The position numbers and the translations under genes were made by a program. A DNA stretch of 64,000 nt from Roseibium polysiphoniae (GTDB lineage: Bacteria > Pseudomonadota > Alphaproteobacteria > Rhizobiales > Stappiaceae), in NCBI RefSeq assembly GCF_014842925.1, contig NZ_JACYXJ010000008.1, positions 36,676 to 100,675 of the forward strand. The letters run 5' to 3'. The notes beneath the pieces were generated by a model, which saw only the letters and a program-made list of their open reading frames with translations, was not told where the DNA came from and did not search any database. Of the stretch, positions 9,157 to 18,297 are shown piece after piece (position 1 is the stretch's first letter; each line of letters starts with the position of its first letter).

Positions 9157-9306
9157 ATGCTCGATACCGTTGTTCGCAAATACCAAAACTGGAAGCGTTT
9201 CCGGACCACCTATGATGAGCTGTCCCAGCTCTCCAACCGTGAACTCAATGACCTCGGCATTAGCCGTGCAGACATTGCCCGTCACGCGCGCGGTTCCATG
9301 CGCTAA
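9157..9306 (+). CDS. DUF1127 small protein, second copy
   Basis: A 49-residue protein, MLDTVVRKYQNWKRFRTTYD then ELSQLSNRELNDLGISRADI and ARHARGSMR. It has the same length and plan as the copy at 8537, with conserved MLD, W, R and ELSxLSxRELxDLGI positions, so the two are paralogues. GAAAGG about 10 bases upstream serves as ribosome binding site. The start MLD is preferred because it matches the first copy; an in-frame ATG 60 bases upstream adds no family sequence. An RNA-binding role is inferred from the family and from the sRNA-like hairpins that follow. Confidence 0.9.
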   Translation: MLDTVVRKYQNWKRFRTTYDELSQLSNRELNDLGISRADIARHARGSMR

Positions 9307-9310
9307 AGAC

Positions 9311-9417
9311 TCCCGTCGGTTCCGATCCTCCCACGGAACCGATTGGTGCGCTCCGCTTGCAGCGCGGAGCAGAACAACGCCTGCCGGATCCTCCCACCGG
9401 CAGGCGTTTTCTATTTA
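9311..9417 (+). ncRNA. second CcsR/'cuckoo'-like small RNA array
   Basis: Hairpin 1 has a perfect 9-bp stem (9316-9324 with 9334-9342) and loop ATCCTCCCA. Hairpin 2 pairs GCTCCGC 9350-9356 with 9364-9370 and lacks the motif. Hairpin 3 has a perfect 12-bp stem (9376-9387 with 9397-9408), again loop ATCCTCCCA, and is followed by TTCTATTT as terminator. The loops keep CCTCCC but not the longer CCTCCTCCC of the first array, so this is a diverged relative. Its position after a DUF1127 gene supports the family call. Confidence 0.75.
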
Positions 9418-9440
9418 AGACCCTCAGTTGGCCTTGAGCC

Positions 9441-10073
9441 TCAGCCTGAACGCTGCGACATCCAGACGGAGAGTTCGGAAATTCTTGGCGGCTTTCCATT
9501 CGAATCGGGCCAGGAATCAACCGCGTAGACCTTGCCGCTTTTCTTTTCCCGAACGGTCGCTGTCGCATGCGGGTATCTGCCGTCCAGGAAAAAGCCCCGA
9601 GCAACTGGCGAACTCACCGTATGATGCTTGATATAGCCGTGCCGTTGCGCGACCAGCAGCAATGAGTTCGTGTTCGTCGATTCGTCGATACAATCCATCT
9701 GCCCACGGACGCCAGCATTTTGCATGTCAAGCCCGCCCACATCCTTGGCGGACCCAACCGTGCCGGCAACCCGCCGTTCCTGCCACTGCACCGCCTTTGC
9801 AATCGCCTTGCGTTCGCCTGCCGGTGACCGACGTCCTGATGCCAGGATAGAGCGCAAACGGGAAAGGTCCCGGGCCGAGAAATCGACCGGTGTCTTATAG
9901 GCGCAGCCAAAGCCATGGCAGACGTAGATGCGATTTGCCTTGGGTGCGAGGCCTTTGCTGCCATCATACCAGCCATTGGCGTCACCGTTGGCCTGCCCCG
10001 CGCAGCCTGCGAGCATCAGCCCGAGACACAGAAGCGCTGGCGCGATCCAAAATCTGCTGGAAAATATACGCAT
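9441..10073 (-). CDS. conserved hypothetical lipoprotein
   Basis: The 210-residue protein starts MRIFSSRFWIAPALLCLGLM and has a lipobox LAGC, so it should be exported and lipid-anchored. The mature part contains YVCHGFGCAYKTPVDFSARD, a conserved-looking CxDEST segment (MDCIDESTNTNSLLLVAQRHG) and a final DSWPDSNGKPPRI. A Cys followed by a His (YPHATATV) and Asp (AVDSWPD) is reminiscent of a papain or transglutaminase-like arrangement, but I do not recognise the family and make no enzymatic claim. The start is set by the signal peptide; GGGGG lies upstream. It diverges from trmFO. Confidence 0.75.
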   Translation of the reverse strand: MRIFSSRFWIAPALLCLGLMLAGCAGQANGDANGWYDGSKGLAPKANRIYVCHGFGCAYKTPVDFSARDLSRLRSILASGRRSPAGERKAIAKAVQWQERRVAGTVGSAKDVGGLDMQNAGVRGQMDCIDESTNTNSLLLVAQRHGYIKHHTVSSPVARGFFLDGRYPHATATVREKKSGKVYAVDSWPDSNGKPPRISELSVWMSQRSG

Positions 10074-10277
10074 CCAGTTTTCCCCCGGCCCTCGCCGCTC
10101 TGCGCCCCGTCGCGCATACGGTCCATTCCCTTTGGTCATTTTGCACGATGGCATTGCCGCAGGCGAGCCAAGACTGTAATCAGGGCCATGAAAAAGCGCC
10201 GGCGAAGGCCGTTTCAAGCCTTGCTGACATGAGCAAGCTCGAAACCCCGCGGCCAATTACTCCCGAAGGACGAAAGA

Positions 10278-11693
10278 ATGAACCCCATCCATGTGATAGG
10301 CGGCGGCCTCGCCGGTTCGGAAGCAGCCTGGCAAGTCGCGCGCCAGGGCATCCCGGTCGTGATCCACGAGATGCGACCCGTGCGCAAGACCGATGCGCAC
10401 CAGGGAGAAGGTCTGGCAGAACTCGTCTGCTCCAATTCCTTCCGCTCTGACGACAGCGAGCAAAACGCTGTCGGCCTGCTTCATCACGAGTTGCGCAGGT
10501 CTGGCTCCCTGATCATGTCCTGCGCCGACGCGAACCAGGTTCCTGCAGGCAGCGCACTTGCGGTTGACCGCAATGGCTTTTCAGATGCTGTCACCAAGGC
10601 GCTGGAAGACCACCCCCTGATCACGGTCACACGCGAAGAGATCTCTGGCCTGCCCCCGGAAGATTGGGACAGTGTCATCGTCGCAACCGGCCCGCTCACC
10701 TCTCCAGCCCTGTCAGAAGCCGTGCTCGAGCGGTGCGGTGAAGATGCCCTGGCGTTCTTTGATGCCATCGCGCCGATCGTTCACTTCGAAAGCGTCGACC
10801 TGTCCAAGGCCTGGTTCCAATCCCGTTACGACAAGGTTGGACCAGGAGGCACCGGCAAGGATTATCTCAACTGTCCCATGGACAAGGAACAGTACGATGC
10901 CTTTATCGATGCGTTGATCGAAGGCGACACGACCGATTTCAAGGAATGGGAAGAAAACACGCCTTATTTCGACGGCTGTCTGCCGATCGAGGTGATGGCC
11001 GCGCGTGGCCGGGAAACACTGCGCCATGGCCCCATGAAGCCAATGGGCCTGACCAATGCACATAACCCTGATGTCAAAGCCTATGCTGTGGTTCAGCTTC
11101 GCCAGGACAATGCGCTCGGCACGCTCTACAACATGGTCGGTTTCCAGACCAAGCTGAAGTACGGCGCGCAGGGAGACATCTTCAAGATGATTCCCGGCCT
11201 AGAGAATGCCCAGTTTGCCCGCCTCGGCGGCCTGCACAGGAACACATTCCTGAACTCGCCGAAGGTTCTCGACGGCAGCCTGCGGCTTAAAGCTGAGCCG
11301 CGTTTGCGCTTCGCCGGACAAATCACCGGCTGCGAGGGCTATGTGGAATCGGCCAGCGTCGGATGCATGACCGGTCTGTTCGCTGCAAAAGAACGGCTCG
11401 GACAATCCTTCGAGAGCCCGCCGGAGACAACCGCCATGGGCGCTCTTCTTGGTCATATCACCGGGGGCCATATTGCCCGTGAGACGGAGCAAGGCTCGCC
11501 GCGGTCATTCCAGCCGATGAATGTCAATTTCGGCCTGTTTCCGCCGATCGAAGCTCCCAAAACCGATGCAGATGGCAAACGGCTGAAGGGCAAGGACAAG
11601 ACACGCGCCAAGAAAGGCGCGATGACCCAGCGCGCGAAGCAGGATTTCGAAGGCTGGATTTTGGCATTCGAACCGCCGCAGGCTGCGGAATAA
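10278..11693 (+). CDS. trmFO: tRNA m5U54 methyltransferase TrmFO
   Basis: TrmFO makes ribothymidine at position 54 of the tRNA T-loop using methylenetetrahydrofolate and FADH2. The N-terminus has the FAD dinucleotide fold [14 protein letters not shown], followed by [29 protein letters not shown], typical of the family. The catalytic cysteine region [15 protein letters not shown] and the GGHI and MNVNFGLFP segments are present. At 471 residues it is of usual length with a basic tail ([11 protein letters not shown]). It stands alone, and convergent with the mechanosensitive channel gene. Confidence 0.96.
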   Translation: MNPIHVIGGGLAGSEAAWQVARQGIPVVIHEMRPVRKTDAHQGEGLAELVCSNSFRSDDSEQNAVGLLHHELRRSGSLIMSCADANQVPAGSALAVDRNGFSDAVTKALEDHPLITVTREEISGLPPEDWDSVIVATGPLTSPALSEAVLERCGEDALAFFDAIAPIVHFESVDLSKAWFQSRYDKVGPGGTGKDYLNCPMDKEQYDAFIDALIEGDTTDFKEWEENTPYFDGCLPIEVMAARGRETLRHGPMKPMGLTNAHNPDVKAYAVVQLRQDNALGTLYNMVGFQTKLKYGAQGDIFKMIPGLENAQFARLGGLHRNTFLNSPKVLDGSLRLKAEPRLRFAGQITGCEGYVESASVGCMTGLFAAKERLGQSFESPPETTAMGALLGHITGGHIARETEQGSPRSFQPMNVNFGLFPPIEAPKTDADGKRLKGKDKTRAKKGAMTQRAKQDFEGWILAFEPPQAAE

Positions 11694-11741
11694 GTCAAAC
11701 AAGCTTGATCGGGTCTCTTTCCTGTTGAATTGGTTTTGATC

Positions 11742-13667
11742 CTAAGCAGCTGTTTGACGATCTCCCGTAGCTGTATCCTGTTGCCGCTTTGGCGAAGCAG
11801 GTGGCCAAGACACCTCCTGCTCGCCATCCTGCGCCAGATAGGTCGTCGAAGAAGGAAACGCGAAATCTGCGCCACAACTGTGCACGATCTCCATGAACTT
11901 GAGCAGCATGCTTTCTTGCGTTGCTAAGAACGCATTCCTGTCGCTCGTTTTGATATAGGCGTAGATTTCAACATCGAGCGTATAGGCGGCCATGCCAACA
12001 AAATGTACACGCAAAGGCGCTTCGGCAACCATCTCGTGCGCTTCCAAATAGCTGCGTATCGCTTCAATGATCTGAGAGATCTGACTTTCAGATGTCTCAT
12101 AACGAAGTCCGAGCGTGTGGCGCAGTAGAAATTGATCCCGACGGCTGTAATTGATGATCTTGCGCTTGGCCAGGTCCGCATTTGAGATCGTAATTATCGT
12201 ACGATCCAGCGCCCGAATACGCGTTGAGCGTATCCCAATCGCCTCAACAGTTCCGGACAGGTCGTCGAATTCACAAAATTCTCCCACCCGCACCATTTTG
12301 TCAGCATACAGAATAATGCCGCCAATCAGATTTTCCAAAGTAGGCTGGGCTGCGAGTGCAACAGCCAGACCACCAACGCCCAAGCCAGCGATCACTCCAT
12401 AAACAGGTATGCCAATACGGGTCGCCCCATATCCGGTGATGATCAAGGCAGCCGCAAGTCCCAACAGCCTCAAAGCCGTCAACAGAAGACTGGAATCCAT
12501 AGGTTGGCCGACACCCACCGGAGTACGAATGATCCAGACGCTGGCGAGGTCGATTATGCGATAAACCAGCCACCCGAGACAGGTCCAGACAAGAGCCGTC
12601 GAGATGGCTCCCACCGCAACCATCGTGTTACCCGTGATATTGACCTGATCCTCGATCAAATATCGATAGGCCAGGATCGTTCCAATGATCAGAATCGGCA
12701 ACTGAAGAGAGCGAAGGCGACGACGCGATTCCAGAACAGGAACTGCGCGCATCCGGCCCCAACGGGACAGAAAGACAGGTAGCGAGACAGCAATAACCGT
12801 CAGCAGTACCAATGCAATCCACTGCCAATAGGCCTGGGATAAGATATGACGACCGAGCCACGACGGGCCTGCGCTAATCATATTGTACCATTTGGGCGCA
12901 ACCAGATTACCGGGCGTGTAGATATAATAGGCGTAAAGATCGTCACCATTGTCAGTGCGTGGCGCAAAAGCCTTGATCAATTCATAATCTTCGGGAATCT
13001 GCGCGACGGACTCTCGAGTCATCAAAAACCGGCTTCCTGCCCCCGGAACTCTAGTCCGCTCAAAGACAAGATCAGTCCCGGGAATTGTCCAACGCTCAGG
13101 CAACTCGGCAATAGCCTTGGAATTCAGAAACGATCCCGCGGCAGCTCCCGGAACATCCTCTATGTTCGGAAGATAGATCCGATCGAGTATCTCTTGAAAC
13201 TGTAGTACGATTTCGAGGCTAGCACGATCTCGCGCAGTCTCGGGAATACCCGACAGATCAAAAACACCGCTAGCTTTGTCGAGCAAAGCCCGAACCTGCT
13301 GGAGTTTCAACTCCTCAGTATCACTCAGAAAGCGCTCATTGCGTTCGTAAAATTTTATCCTCACATCACGCCAGACAGTCTCCGCCTGGTTCATAAGCAA
13401 AATAAAGCTTTCCAGACTGGCACGCGGGCTGCTGGTATCCGGCGGCGCAAGAGGGTTTTCTCGAAGATAGGTTTTGAGATCGAAAGTTGTCTCGAGAACG
13501 ATTTCATCATCGGTTGATTGATCGTCTTGGTCGTCTTTCGCGGCCGTCTCCTGGGCAAAAGCCAGATTGTCCGACTGCCAAGGAAACCATCCCGTCAGGA
13601 GGATTCCGAAAAAGAGAAATGCAGAGACTGCATTTCGAAAGCTGGAAGTGGGAGCAAGTGGACCCAT
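11742..13667 (-). CDS. MscS-family mechanosensitive ion channel with large N-terminal domain
   Basis: A 641-residue membrane protein. A signal sequence (FRNAVSAFLFFGILLTGWF) is followed by about 250 residues of predicted periplasmic sequence, then about five membrane spans starting at WQWIALVLLTVIAVSLPVFL. The pore helix region GVIAGLGVGGLAVALAAQPTLENLIGG and the beta-domain start GEFCEFDDLSGTVEAIGIRSTRIR are classic MscS. Such channels release solutes during hypo-osmotic shock. The ATG at 13667 is preferred over a TTG at 13679 because GAGGG sits just before it. The big extracytoplasmic domain sets it apart from the 290-residue E. coli MscS. It is monocistronic. Confidence 0.92.
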   Translation of the reverse strand: MGPLAPTSSFRNAVSAFLFFGILLTGWFPWQSDNLAFAQETAAKDDQDDQSTDDEIVLETTFDLKTYLRENPLAPPDTSSPRASLESFILLMNQAETVWRDVRIKFYERNERFLSDTEELKLQQVRALLDKASGVFDLSGIPETARDRASLEIVLQFQEILDRIYLPNIEDVPGAAAGSFLNSKAIAELPERWTIPGTDLVFERTRVPGAGSRFLMTRESVAQIPEDYELIKAFAPRTDNGDDLYAYYIYTPGNLVAPKWYNMISAGPSWLGRHILSQAYWQWIALVLLTVIAVSLPVFLSRWGRMRAVPVLESRRRLRSLQLPILIIGTILAYRYLIEDQVNITGNTMVAVGAISTALVWTCLGWLVYRIIDLASVWIIRTPVGVGQPMDSSLLLTALRLLGLAAALIITGYGATRIGIPVYGVIAGLGVGGLAVALAAQPTLENLIGGIILYADKMVRVGEFCEFDDLSGTVEAIGIRSTRIRALDRTIITISNADLAKRKIINYSRRDQFLLRHTLGLRYETSESQISQIIEAIRSYLEAHEMVAEAPLRVHFVGMAAYTLDVEIYAYIKTSDRNAFLATQESMLLKFMEIVHSCGADFAFPSSTTYLAQDGEQEVSWPPASPKRQQDTATGDRQTAA

Positions 13668-13797
13668 GGATACCCTCAAGATTTGCGAGGAAGCTGACCA
13701 CGCAGAAGACTCGAAGGTTACGCTTAACAGGAAGACCTAAAGCCAAGGTTACGGATAGTTTCCCTCCGCATCTTTCTGATCGTAATATCCTGCAAAA

Positions 13798-14649
13798 TTA
13801 GACATGAAAACGCGACTTGCGCGCGGCGCGCCAGAGCGCCCACTGGCGGCGCAGTTGCGACAGCTCGACCGGCGTTTTGAGTGGGTCGTGGCCGGGCGCT
13901 TCCATCTTTTTCAGGAAAGGTTCAACGAGCGCCAGCGGCAGGAATGCGGGCGCAACATTGGCAGGGATTTGCGAAACCGATGCGCGGACACGGCCAAGAT
14001 GATGCCGCACGTGGGACCGAAGCTCATTAAGCGCAGCCATCAGTTCCGGTGTTGTTTCACCCTTGAATACAGCCTGCGTTTCGACGCCATGGCGCGCAAG
14101 CAGGTCCGCTGGCAGATACATCTGACCGCGTGCGGCGTGCCAGGGCAAGGCGCGCATGAGACCACAGAGCGCATAGGCGACACCGGCATGACCGGCAATT
14201 TCCCCTGTGCCCGGGTCCGCGCCCTCGTTGAGAATGATCGCACCCAGCTGGATCAGCGCCGATGCGGTCTCGCCGCAATAGCCCTCCAGATCATTCAGGC
14301 TCGGCATCGGATCGTCATAGAGGTCGAAAACCCTCGCATCGATCATCGAGACAAGCGCGGTTTTGGGCAGCTGGTACCGTTCGACCGTCTCAGCAAGCGC
14401 CGCTGCCACGGGATTGGCGTTTGCGGCGCCGTGTTCCGTGCCTTGAAGAAAATCGCGCCACCACTGTAGCCGGACCTCGCCAGGAAGGGGATCGCTGACA
14501 AGATCGCGAACACGGGCAATCTCGGTGTTGAACGCATAAAGCGCCAAGAGCCCGGGACGCGTCGCCTCAGCCGCAAAAAGCGCCGCAAGATAGCGATCGC
14601 GATCCTGGCCATAAACCAGATCTCGCGCGTGATCGAAGTTACTGCTCAT
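13798..14649 (-). CDS. squalene/phytoene synthase-like protein, NDUFAF6-type
   Basis: A 283-residue all-helical protein of the squalene/phytoene synthase fold (YAFNTEIARVRDLVSDPLPG, RLQWWRDFLQG, YCGETASALIQLGAIIL, GVAYALCGLMRALPWHAARG). True prenyl synthases carry an acidic cluster directly after the AFC segment and another in the GxxxQxxNxxRD region. Both are altered here (AFNTEIARVR and GLMRALPW), although a DLVSD lies slightly further on. Human NDUFAF6, a complex I assembly factor, is the eukaryotic relative of this degenerate type. It is the last gene of the yajC-secDF cluster, 27 bases after the NDUFAF3 homologue, which favours an assembly role over terpenoid synthesis. Confidence 0.8.
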   Translation of the reverse strand: MSSNFDHARDLVYGQDRDRYLAALFAAEATRPGLLALYAFNTEIARVRDLVSDPLPGEVRLQWWRDFLQGTEHGAANANPVAAALAETVERYQLPKTALVSMIDARVFDLYDDPMPSLNDLEGYCGETASALIQLGAIILNEGADPGTGEIAGHAGVAYALCGLMRALPWHAARGQMYLPADLLARHGVETQAVFKGETTPELMAALNELRSHVRHHLGRVRASVSQIPANVAPAFLPLALVEPFLKKMEAPGHDPLKTPVELSQLRRQWALWRAARKSRFHV

Positions 14650-14676
14650 GGCTGTTCATATGGCGCTGGCGCCCTT

Positions 14677-15054
14677 TTAGTCCACGGCGAGAAGCGCCGC
14701 CGCAACGGCGCGCTCTTCCGACAACATCACGTTGAAGGTCCGGACCGCCGCGCCGGTCGACATGCTGTCGACCATCATCCCGGCATCCCGGAAGGCCTGT
14801 TTCAGATCTGCCGGCAACGGCCGAAGATCCTTACCGGTTCCAACGAGCACGACTTCGATATCTTGCTGCTCATCGAAAAACCGCTGAAAGGCAGTGATAT
14901 CGAGATCTTCGAAGCCGGCCGCGTTCCACCCGTGAATTCCCGATGGAACGCAAAGAATGGATCCCAGATGAGACATCCCTGCGAAGCGGAAGCCGCCGCC
15001 GCCATAAGCGTCCAGCGGCGCCCGCCCCGGAAAATGCGCGTCCCGGATTTCCAT
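14677..15054 (-). CDS. Mth938-like / NDUFAF3-family protein (DUF498)
   Basis: A 125-residue soluble protein with the Mth938 fold pattern: YGGGGFRFAGMSHLGSILCV, a central VVLVGTGKDLRPLP and VDSMSTGAAVRTFNVMLSEER. The GTG and STGAA motifs mark the family that includes human NDUFAF3, required for early complex I assembly. It follows secF by 8 bases and precedes the NDUFAF6-like gene, so it is co-transcribed with the Sec machinery. The biochemical activity of the family is not established; a link between membrane-protein insertion and complex I assembly is an inference from gene order. Confidence 0.88.
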   Translation of the reverse strand: MEIRDAHFPGRAPLDAYGGGGFRFAGMSHLGSILCVPSGIHGWNAAGFEDLDITAFQRFFDEQQDIEVVLVGTGKDLRPLPADLKQAFRDAGMMVDSMSTGAAVRTFNVMLSEERAVAAALLAVD

Positions 15055-15062
15055 AACGTTTC

Positions 15063-16022
15063 CTAGGCCGCAGCGGCCGGATCGGCGTCTGCCTCAGGTT
15101 CCGCGTCATCTCCATCCGGCGATTTTCCATCTCCACGCAGGTTGAGGAGAATCAGGAAGGGAGCTGCGAGGAAGATCGAGGAATAGGTGCCGATCACGAT
15201 GCCGAAGATCATCGCAAGAGTGAACGAGCGGATCACTTCACCGCCGAAAATCCAGAGCGAAATCAGGGCAAGGAGCGTCGTCACAGACGTCAGGGTCGTT
15301 CGCGACAGGGTCTCGTTGATCGACCGGTCGAGAACATCTGTCAGCGACATCTTCTTGTAGCGTCTGAGATTCTCGCGGATGCGGTCATAGACAACAACCG
15401 TATCGTTCAGCGAGTAGCCGATGATCGTCAGGACCGCCGCGATGGACGACAGCGAGAAGTCCAGCTGCAGGATGACGAAAAGACCAATCGTGACAATGAC
15501 GTCGTTCGCAGTGGTCAAGATCGCGCCGACAGCGAATTGCCATTCGAAGCGGAACCAGATGTAGAACAGGATCGCGATCAGGGACGCTGCGACGGCGATG
15601 GCGCCGGCGCGAGCCAACTCACTCGAAACACGCGGTCCGACGACCTCGACGCGGCGGAAGTCGATGTTGTCATCCTCGAAGGCCGCACGCACCTTGCCGA
15701 CAACCGACTGCTGCGCAAGTTCGCCGCCGGGCTGTTCTTCGATGCGCACAAGCACTTCTTCGGGAGACCCGAATTCCTGCACCTGGACATCGCCCAGGTT
15801 CAACGTGCCCAGCTCGGAGCGGATGGCGCCGATGTCGGCCGGTCCTTCCGTCCTCATTTCGATCACGGTGCCGCCCTTGAAGTCGATACCGTAGTTCAGA
15901 CCGATGGTCACGAAGACCGCGATCGAAGCTACCGCCAGCACGATGGAAAGGGGGAAGCTTATCTTGCGCCACCACATGAAGCGGTAGCTGGTTTCATCCG
16001 GAACAAGTCGGAGCAATGCCAT
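15063..16022 (-). CDS. secF: protein translocase subunit SecF
   Basis: SecF works with SecD to pull secreted proteins across the inner membrane using the proton gradient. The 319-residue protein has a first membrane span (FPLSIVLAVASIAVFVTIGL), the periplasmic start NYGIDFKGGTVIEM, then five spans including IGYSLNDTVVVYDRIRENLRR, the hallmark of SecF. The acidic tail (GDDAEPEADADPAAAA) is species-specific. The gene starts 15 bases after secD in the same operon. Confidence 0.97.
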   Translation of the reverse strand: MALLRLVPDETSYRFMWWRKISFPLSIVLAVASIAVFVTIGLNYGIDFKGGTVIEMRTEGPADIGAIRSELGTLNLGDVQVQEFGSPEEVLVRIEEQPGGELAQQSVVGKVRAAFEDDNIDFRRVEVVGPRVSSELARAGAIAVAASLIAILFYIWFRFEWQFAVGAILTTANDVIVTIGLFVILQLDFSLSSIAAVLTIIGYSLNDTVVVYDRIRENLRRYKKMSLTDVLDRSINETLSRTTLTSVTTLLALISLWIFGGEVIRSFTLAMIFGIVIGTYSSIFLAAPFLILLNLRGDGKSPDGDDAEPEADADPAAAA

Positions 16023-16037
16023 TTCTTCTTCTCCGGA

Positions 16038-17648
16038 TCAGATTGGGAGTTTCGACGGCCGGCGATGACGCACCCAGAGGGCGACCATCATACGGCTGAA
16101 GGTAAAGGCGGAAAACACTGTGGTGAAGATCCCGATGGCCAGCGTGACGGCAAAGCCGCGTACAGGACCCGAGCCCAGCTGGAACAGGATCAACGCCGCA
16201 ATGAGCGTGGTCACATTCGCATCGACGATGGTTCCAAGCGCACGTTTGTAGCCCGCATCAATGGCCGATATGGCCGATCTGCCTGCCCTCGCCTCTTCTC
16301 GAATACGCTCGAAGATCAGCACGTTCGCATCAACGGCCATACCGATGGTCAGGACAATGCCCGCGATACCGGGCAAGGTCAGCGTTGCCTGCAAGATGGT
16401 CAGGGCACCGAAGATCAGGAAGATGTTGGCCGCGAGCGCAATGTCTGCAATCAGGCCGAACCGTCCATAGGACAGCAGCATGAAGATAACCACCGCTGCT
16501 CCGGCGATCGTCGAGGCAAGCTTGCCGGCCTCAATCGAATCTGCTCCAAGACCAGGACCGATGGACCGTTCCTCGATCACAGTCAGCTTGGCGGGAAGCG
16601 CGCCTGCGCGCAGGAGCACGGATAGGTCATTTGCACCGTCGACGGTGAAGTTGCCGGAAATCTGACCGGATCCACCCGTGATCGGCTCACGGATCACCGG
16701 TGCGGAGATCACCTCTTCATCCAGAACAATGGCAAAGGGACGGCCGACGTTCTGCTGCGTCACGACCGAGAACTTGCGCGCGCCGGAGGTGTTGAACCGG
16801 AAGTTTACGACCGGCTCGTTGTTGCGCTGATCGAAGGTGACCTGCGCATCGACGAGGTCTTCGCCGGTCAACAGAGGCGACTCTTCCAGCAAATAGGGAA
16901 TGGGGGGATCATCTACCGACATCATCACCACAGTGCCCGCGGGCGGACGCGACTGCATCGCCTGATCGCCGGACATGGAGGTGTCTACCATGTGGAAGGT
17001 GAGCTGCGCGGTCTGACCGACCAGATCCTTCAAGCGTTCGGGATCATTTTCACCCGGGGCTTCCACGAGGATACGATCAGAGCCCTGCCGCTGGATATTC
17101 GGCTCGGTCGTGCCGAGTTCATCGACGCGGCGGCGAATGACCTCAATCGACTGTTCCACAATCGATTGCATCCGCTGGGAAAGGCCTTCATCCGTGTAGG
17201 TGAAGCGGACCAGGCCATCGTCGGTCATCTCGAAGTCAAACTCATTGACCTGCTGGCCGCCGAAGACTGACGACACAAGCGGATTGACCAACTCGGCGAG
17301 GCGCTCACGTGCATCCTCCAGGCGATCCAGATCCCGAATACGAACCTGTGCAGATTCGCCCTGAACACCGAGGCCGGTGTATCCGATCCGCGGCTGCTCG
17401 CGTAGCGAGGCACGGATCTCGCCCACCAATGTCTTGAAACGCTTCTGGATGTAGTCTGGCTGGTCGATCTCATAAAGGAGATAGGCGCCGCCTTGCAGAT
17501 CCAGACCGAGAACCATCTGGCTCTTGGGCAGGAAATCGGGCCAGCTCTCAACGGTCTTGGCGGAGAAGAAGTTCGGCAGCGTGGCGAGGACACCAGCAGC
17601 GACCACAAGGGCGATCAACGCGATCTTCCAGCGGGCAAAATAAAGCAT
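16038..17648 (-). CDS. secD: protein translocase subunit SecD
   Basis: The 536-residue partner of SecF. The first span (IALIALVVAAGVLATLPNFF) leads to the periplasmic P1 domain with MVLGLDLQGGAYLLYEID. Motifs follow such as IEVIRRRVDELGTTEPNIQRQG and SGQISGNF. The C-terminal membrane part has GMAVDANVLIFERIREEAR and GYKRALGTIVDANVTTLIAA, which carry the conserved Asp residues for proton movement. Length is normal. It lies 78 bases downstream of yajC. Confidence 0.97.
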   Translation of the reverse strand: MLYFARWKIALIALVVAAGVLATLPNFFSAKTVESWPDFLPKSQMVLGLDLQGGAYLLYEIDQPDYIQKRFKTLVGEIRASLREQPRIGYTGLGVQGESAQVRIRDLDRLEDARERLAELVNPLVSSVFGGQQVNEFDFEMTDDGLVRFTYTDEGLSQRMQSIVEQSIEVIRRRVDELGTTEPNIQRQGSDRILVEAPGENDPERLKDLVGQTAQLTFHMVDTSMSGDQAMQSRPPAGTVVMMSVDDPPIPYLLEESPLLTGEDLVDAQVTFDQRNNEPVVNFRFNTSGARKFSVVTQQNVGRPFAIVLDEEVISAPVIREPITGGSGQISGNFTVDGANDLSVLLRAGALPAKLTVIEERSIGPGLGADSIEAGKLASTIAGAAVVIFMLLSYGRFGLIADIALAANIFLIFGALTILQATLTLPGIAGIVLTIGMAVDANVLIFERIREEARAGRSAISAIDAGYKRALGTIVDANVTTLIAALILFQLGSGPVRGFAVTLAIGIFTTVFSAFTFSRMMVALWVRHRRPSKLPI

Positions 17649-17726
17649 GACGAAAGCCTGTCTTGGGAAGCCAGGCCGGCGAACCGGCCCGGCGCAGGAG
17701 CATTTTTCCTGGCTTGGAAGGTAGCG

Positions 17727-18059
17727 TTATGCGCCTTCTTTAGCCGGCTCCGACTTGGACCGAACTTCCTGGACCATGGAGCGCACGATGCGAACCTTGA
17801 CGCCCTCGGAAAGTTCAACCTGGAGCTCTGAATCGTCTACCACCTTGGCAACCTTGCCGATCAGACCGCCAGTGGTCACGATGGTGTCGCCGCGGCGCAG
17901 GTTCGCAATCAGCTCCTGATGCTGCTTCATGCGCTGACGCTGAGGCCGGATGATCAGGAAATACATGATCGCGAAGATCAGCACGAACGGCAGAAGCGAC
18001 ATCAGAAAGTCCGGGCTAAGCGGGCTTCCGGATTGCGCATAGGCTGGGGTGATAAACAT
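17727..18059 (-). CDS. yajC: preprotein translocase accessory subunit YajC
   Basis: A 110-residue single-span membrane protein that associates with SecDF and YidC. Residues MFITPAYAQSGSPLSPDFLM lead into the span SLLPFVLIFAIMYFLII, then RPQRQRMKQHQELIANLRRGDTIV and GLIGKV, the family signature. The start MFITPAYAQ is chosen over an upstream frame extension because GAGGAG stands directly before it. It is the first gene of the yajC-secD-secF-NDUFAF3-NDUFAF6 run. Confidence 0.95.
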   Translation of the reverse strand: MFITPAYAQSGSPLSPDFLMSLLPFVLIFAIMYFLIIRPQRQRMKQHQELIANLRRGDTIVTTGGLIGKVAKVVDDSELQVELSEGVKVRIVRSMVQEVRSKSEPAKEGA

Positions 18060-18297
18060 CAAATTCTCCTCAAGGGCCAATCTCACCAGGCACCCCTTTT
18101 GGGCTCCCTTGCGAAAATCGCCAAATTCCAGTGGCCGGACTATACCGGCGGCGCTCCGGTTTTCAAGTAAAGCAGACGCTTTCAGGCGTACCGCTTTGCG
18201 AATAAGCGGCGTTTTCCAGATGCATTGCCCGTGCTACTCGTCATGAACGCCCTGTCAGACCCCAAAGTGGGTCGAAGAACAAAGGTTACAAGAGCAA

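Noticed and set aside
13798..14649. Phytoene or squalene synthase for carotenoid/hopanoid synthesis
   Set aside because: The canonical acidic motifs are not in place, no terpenoid genes are nearby, and gene order fits the NDUFAF6-like type.
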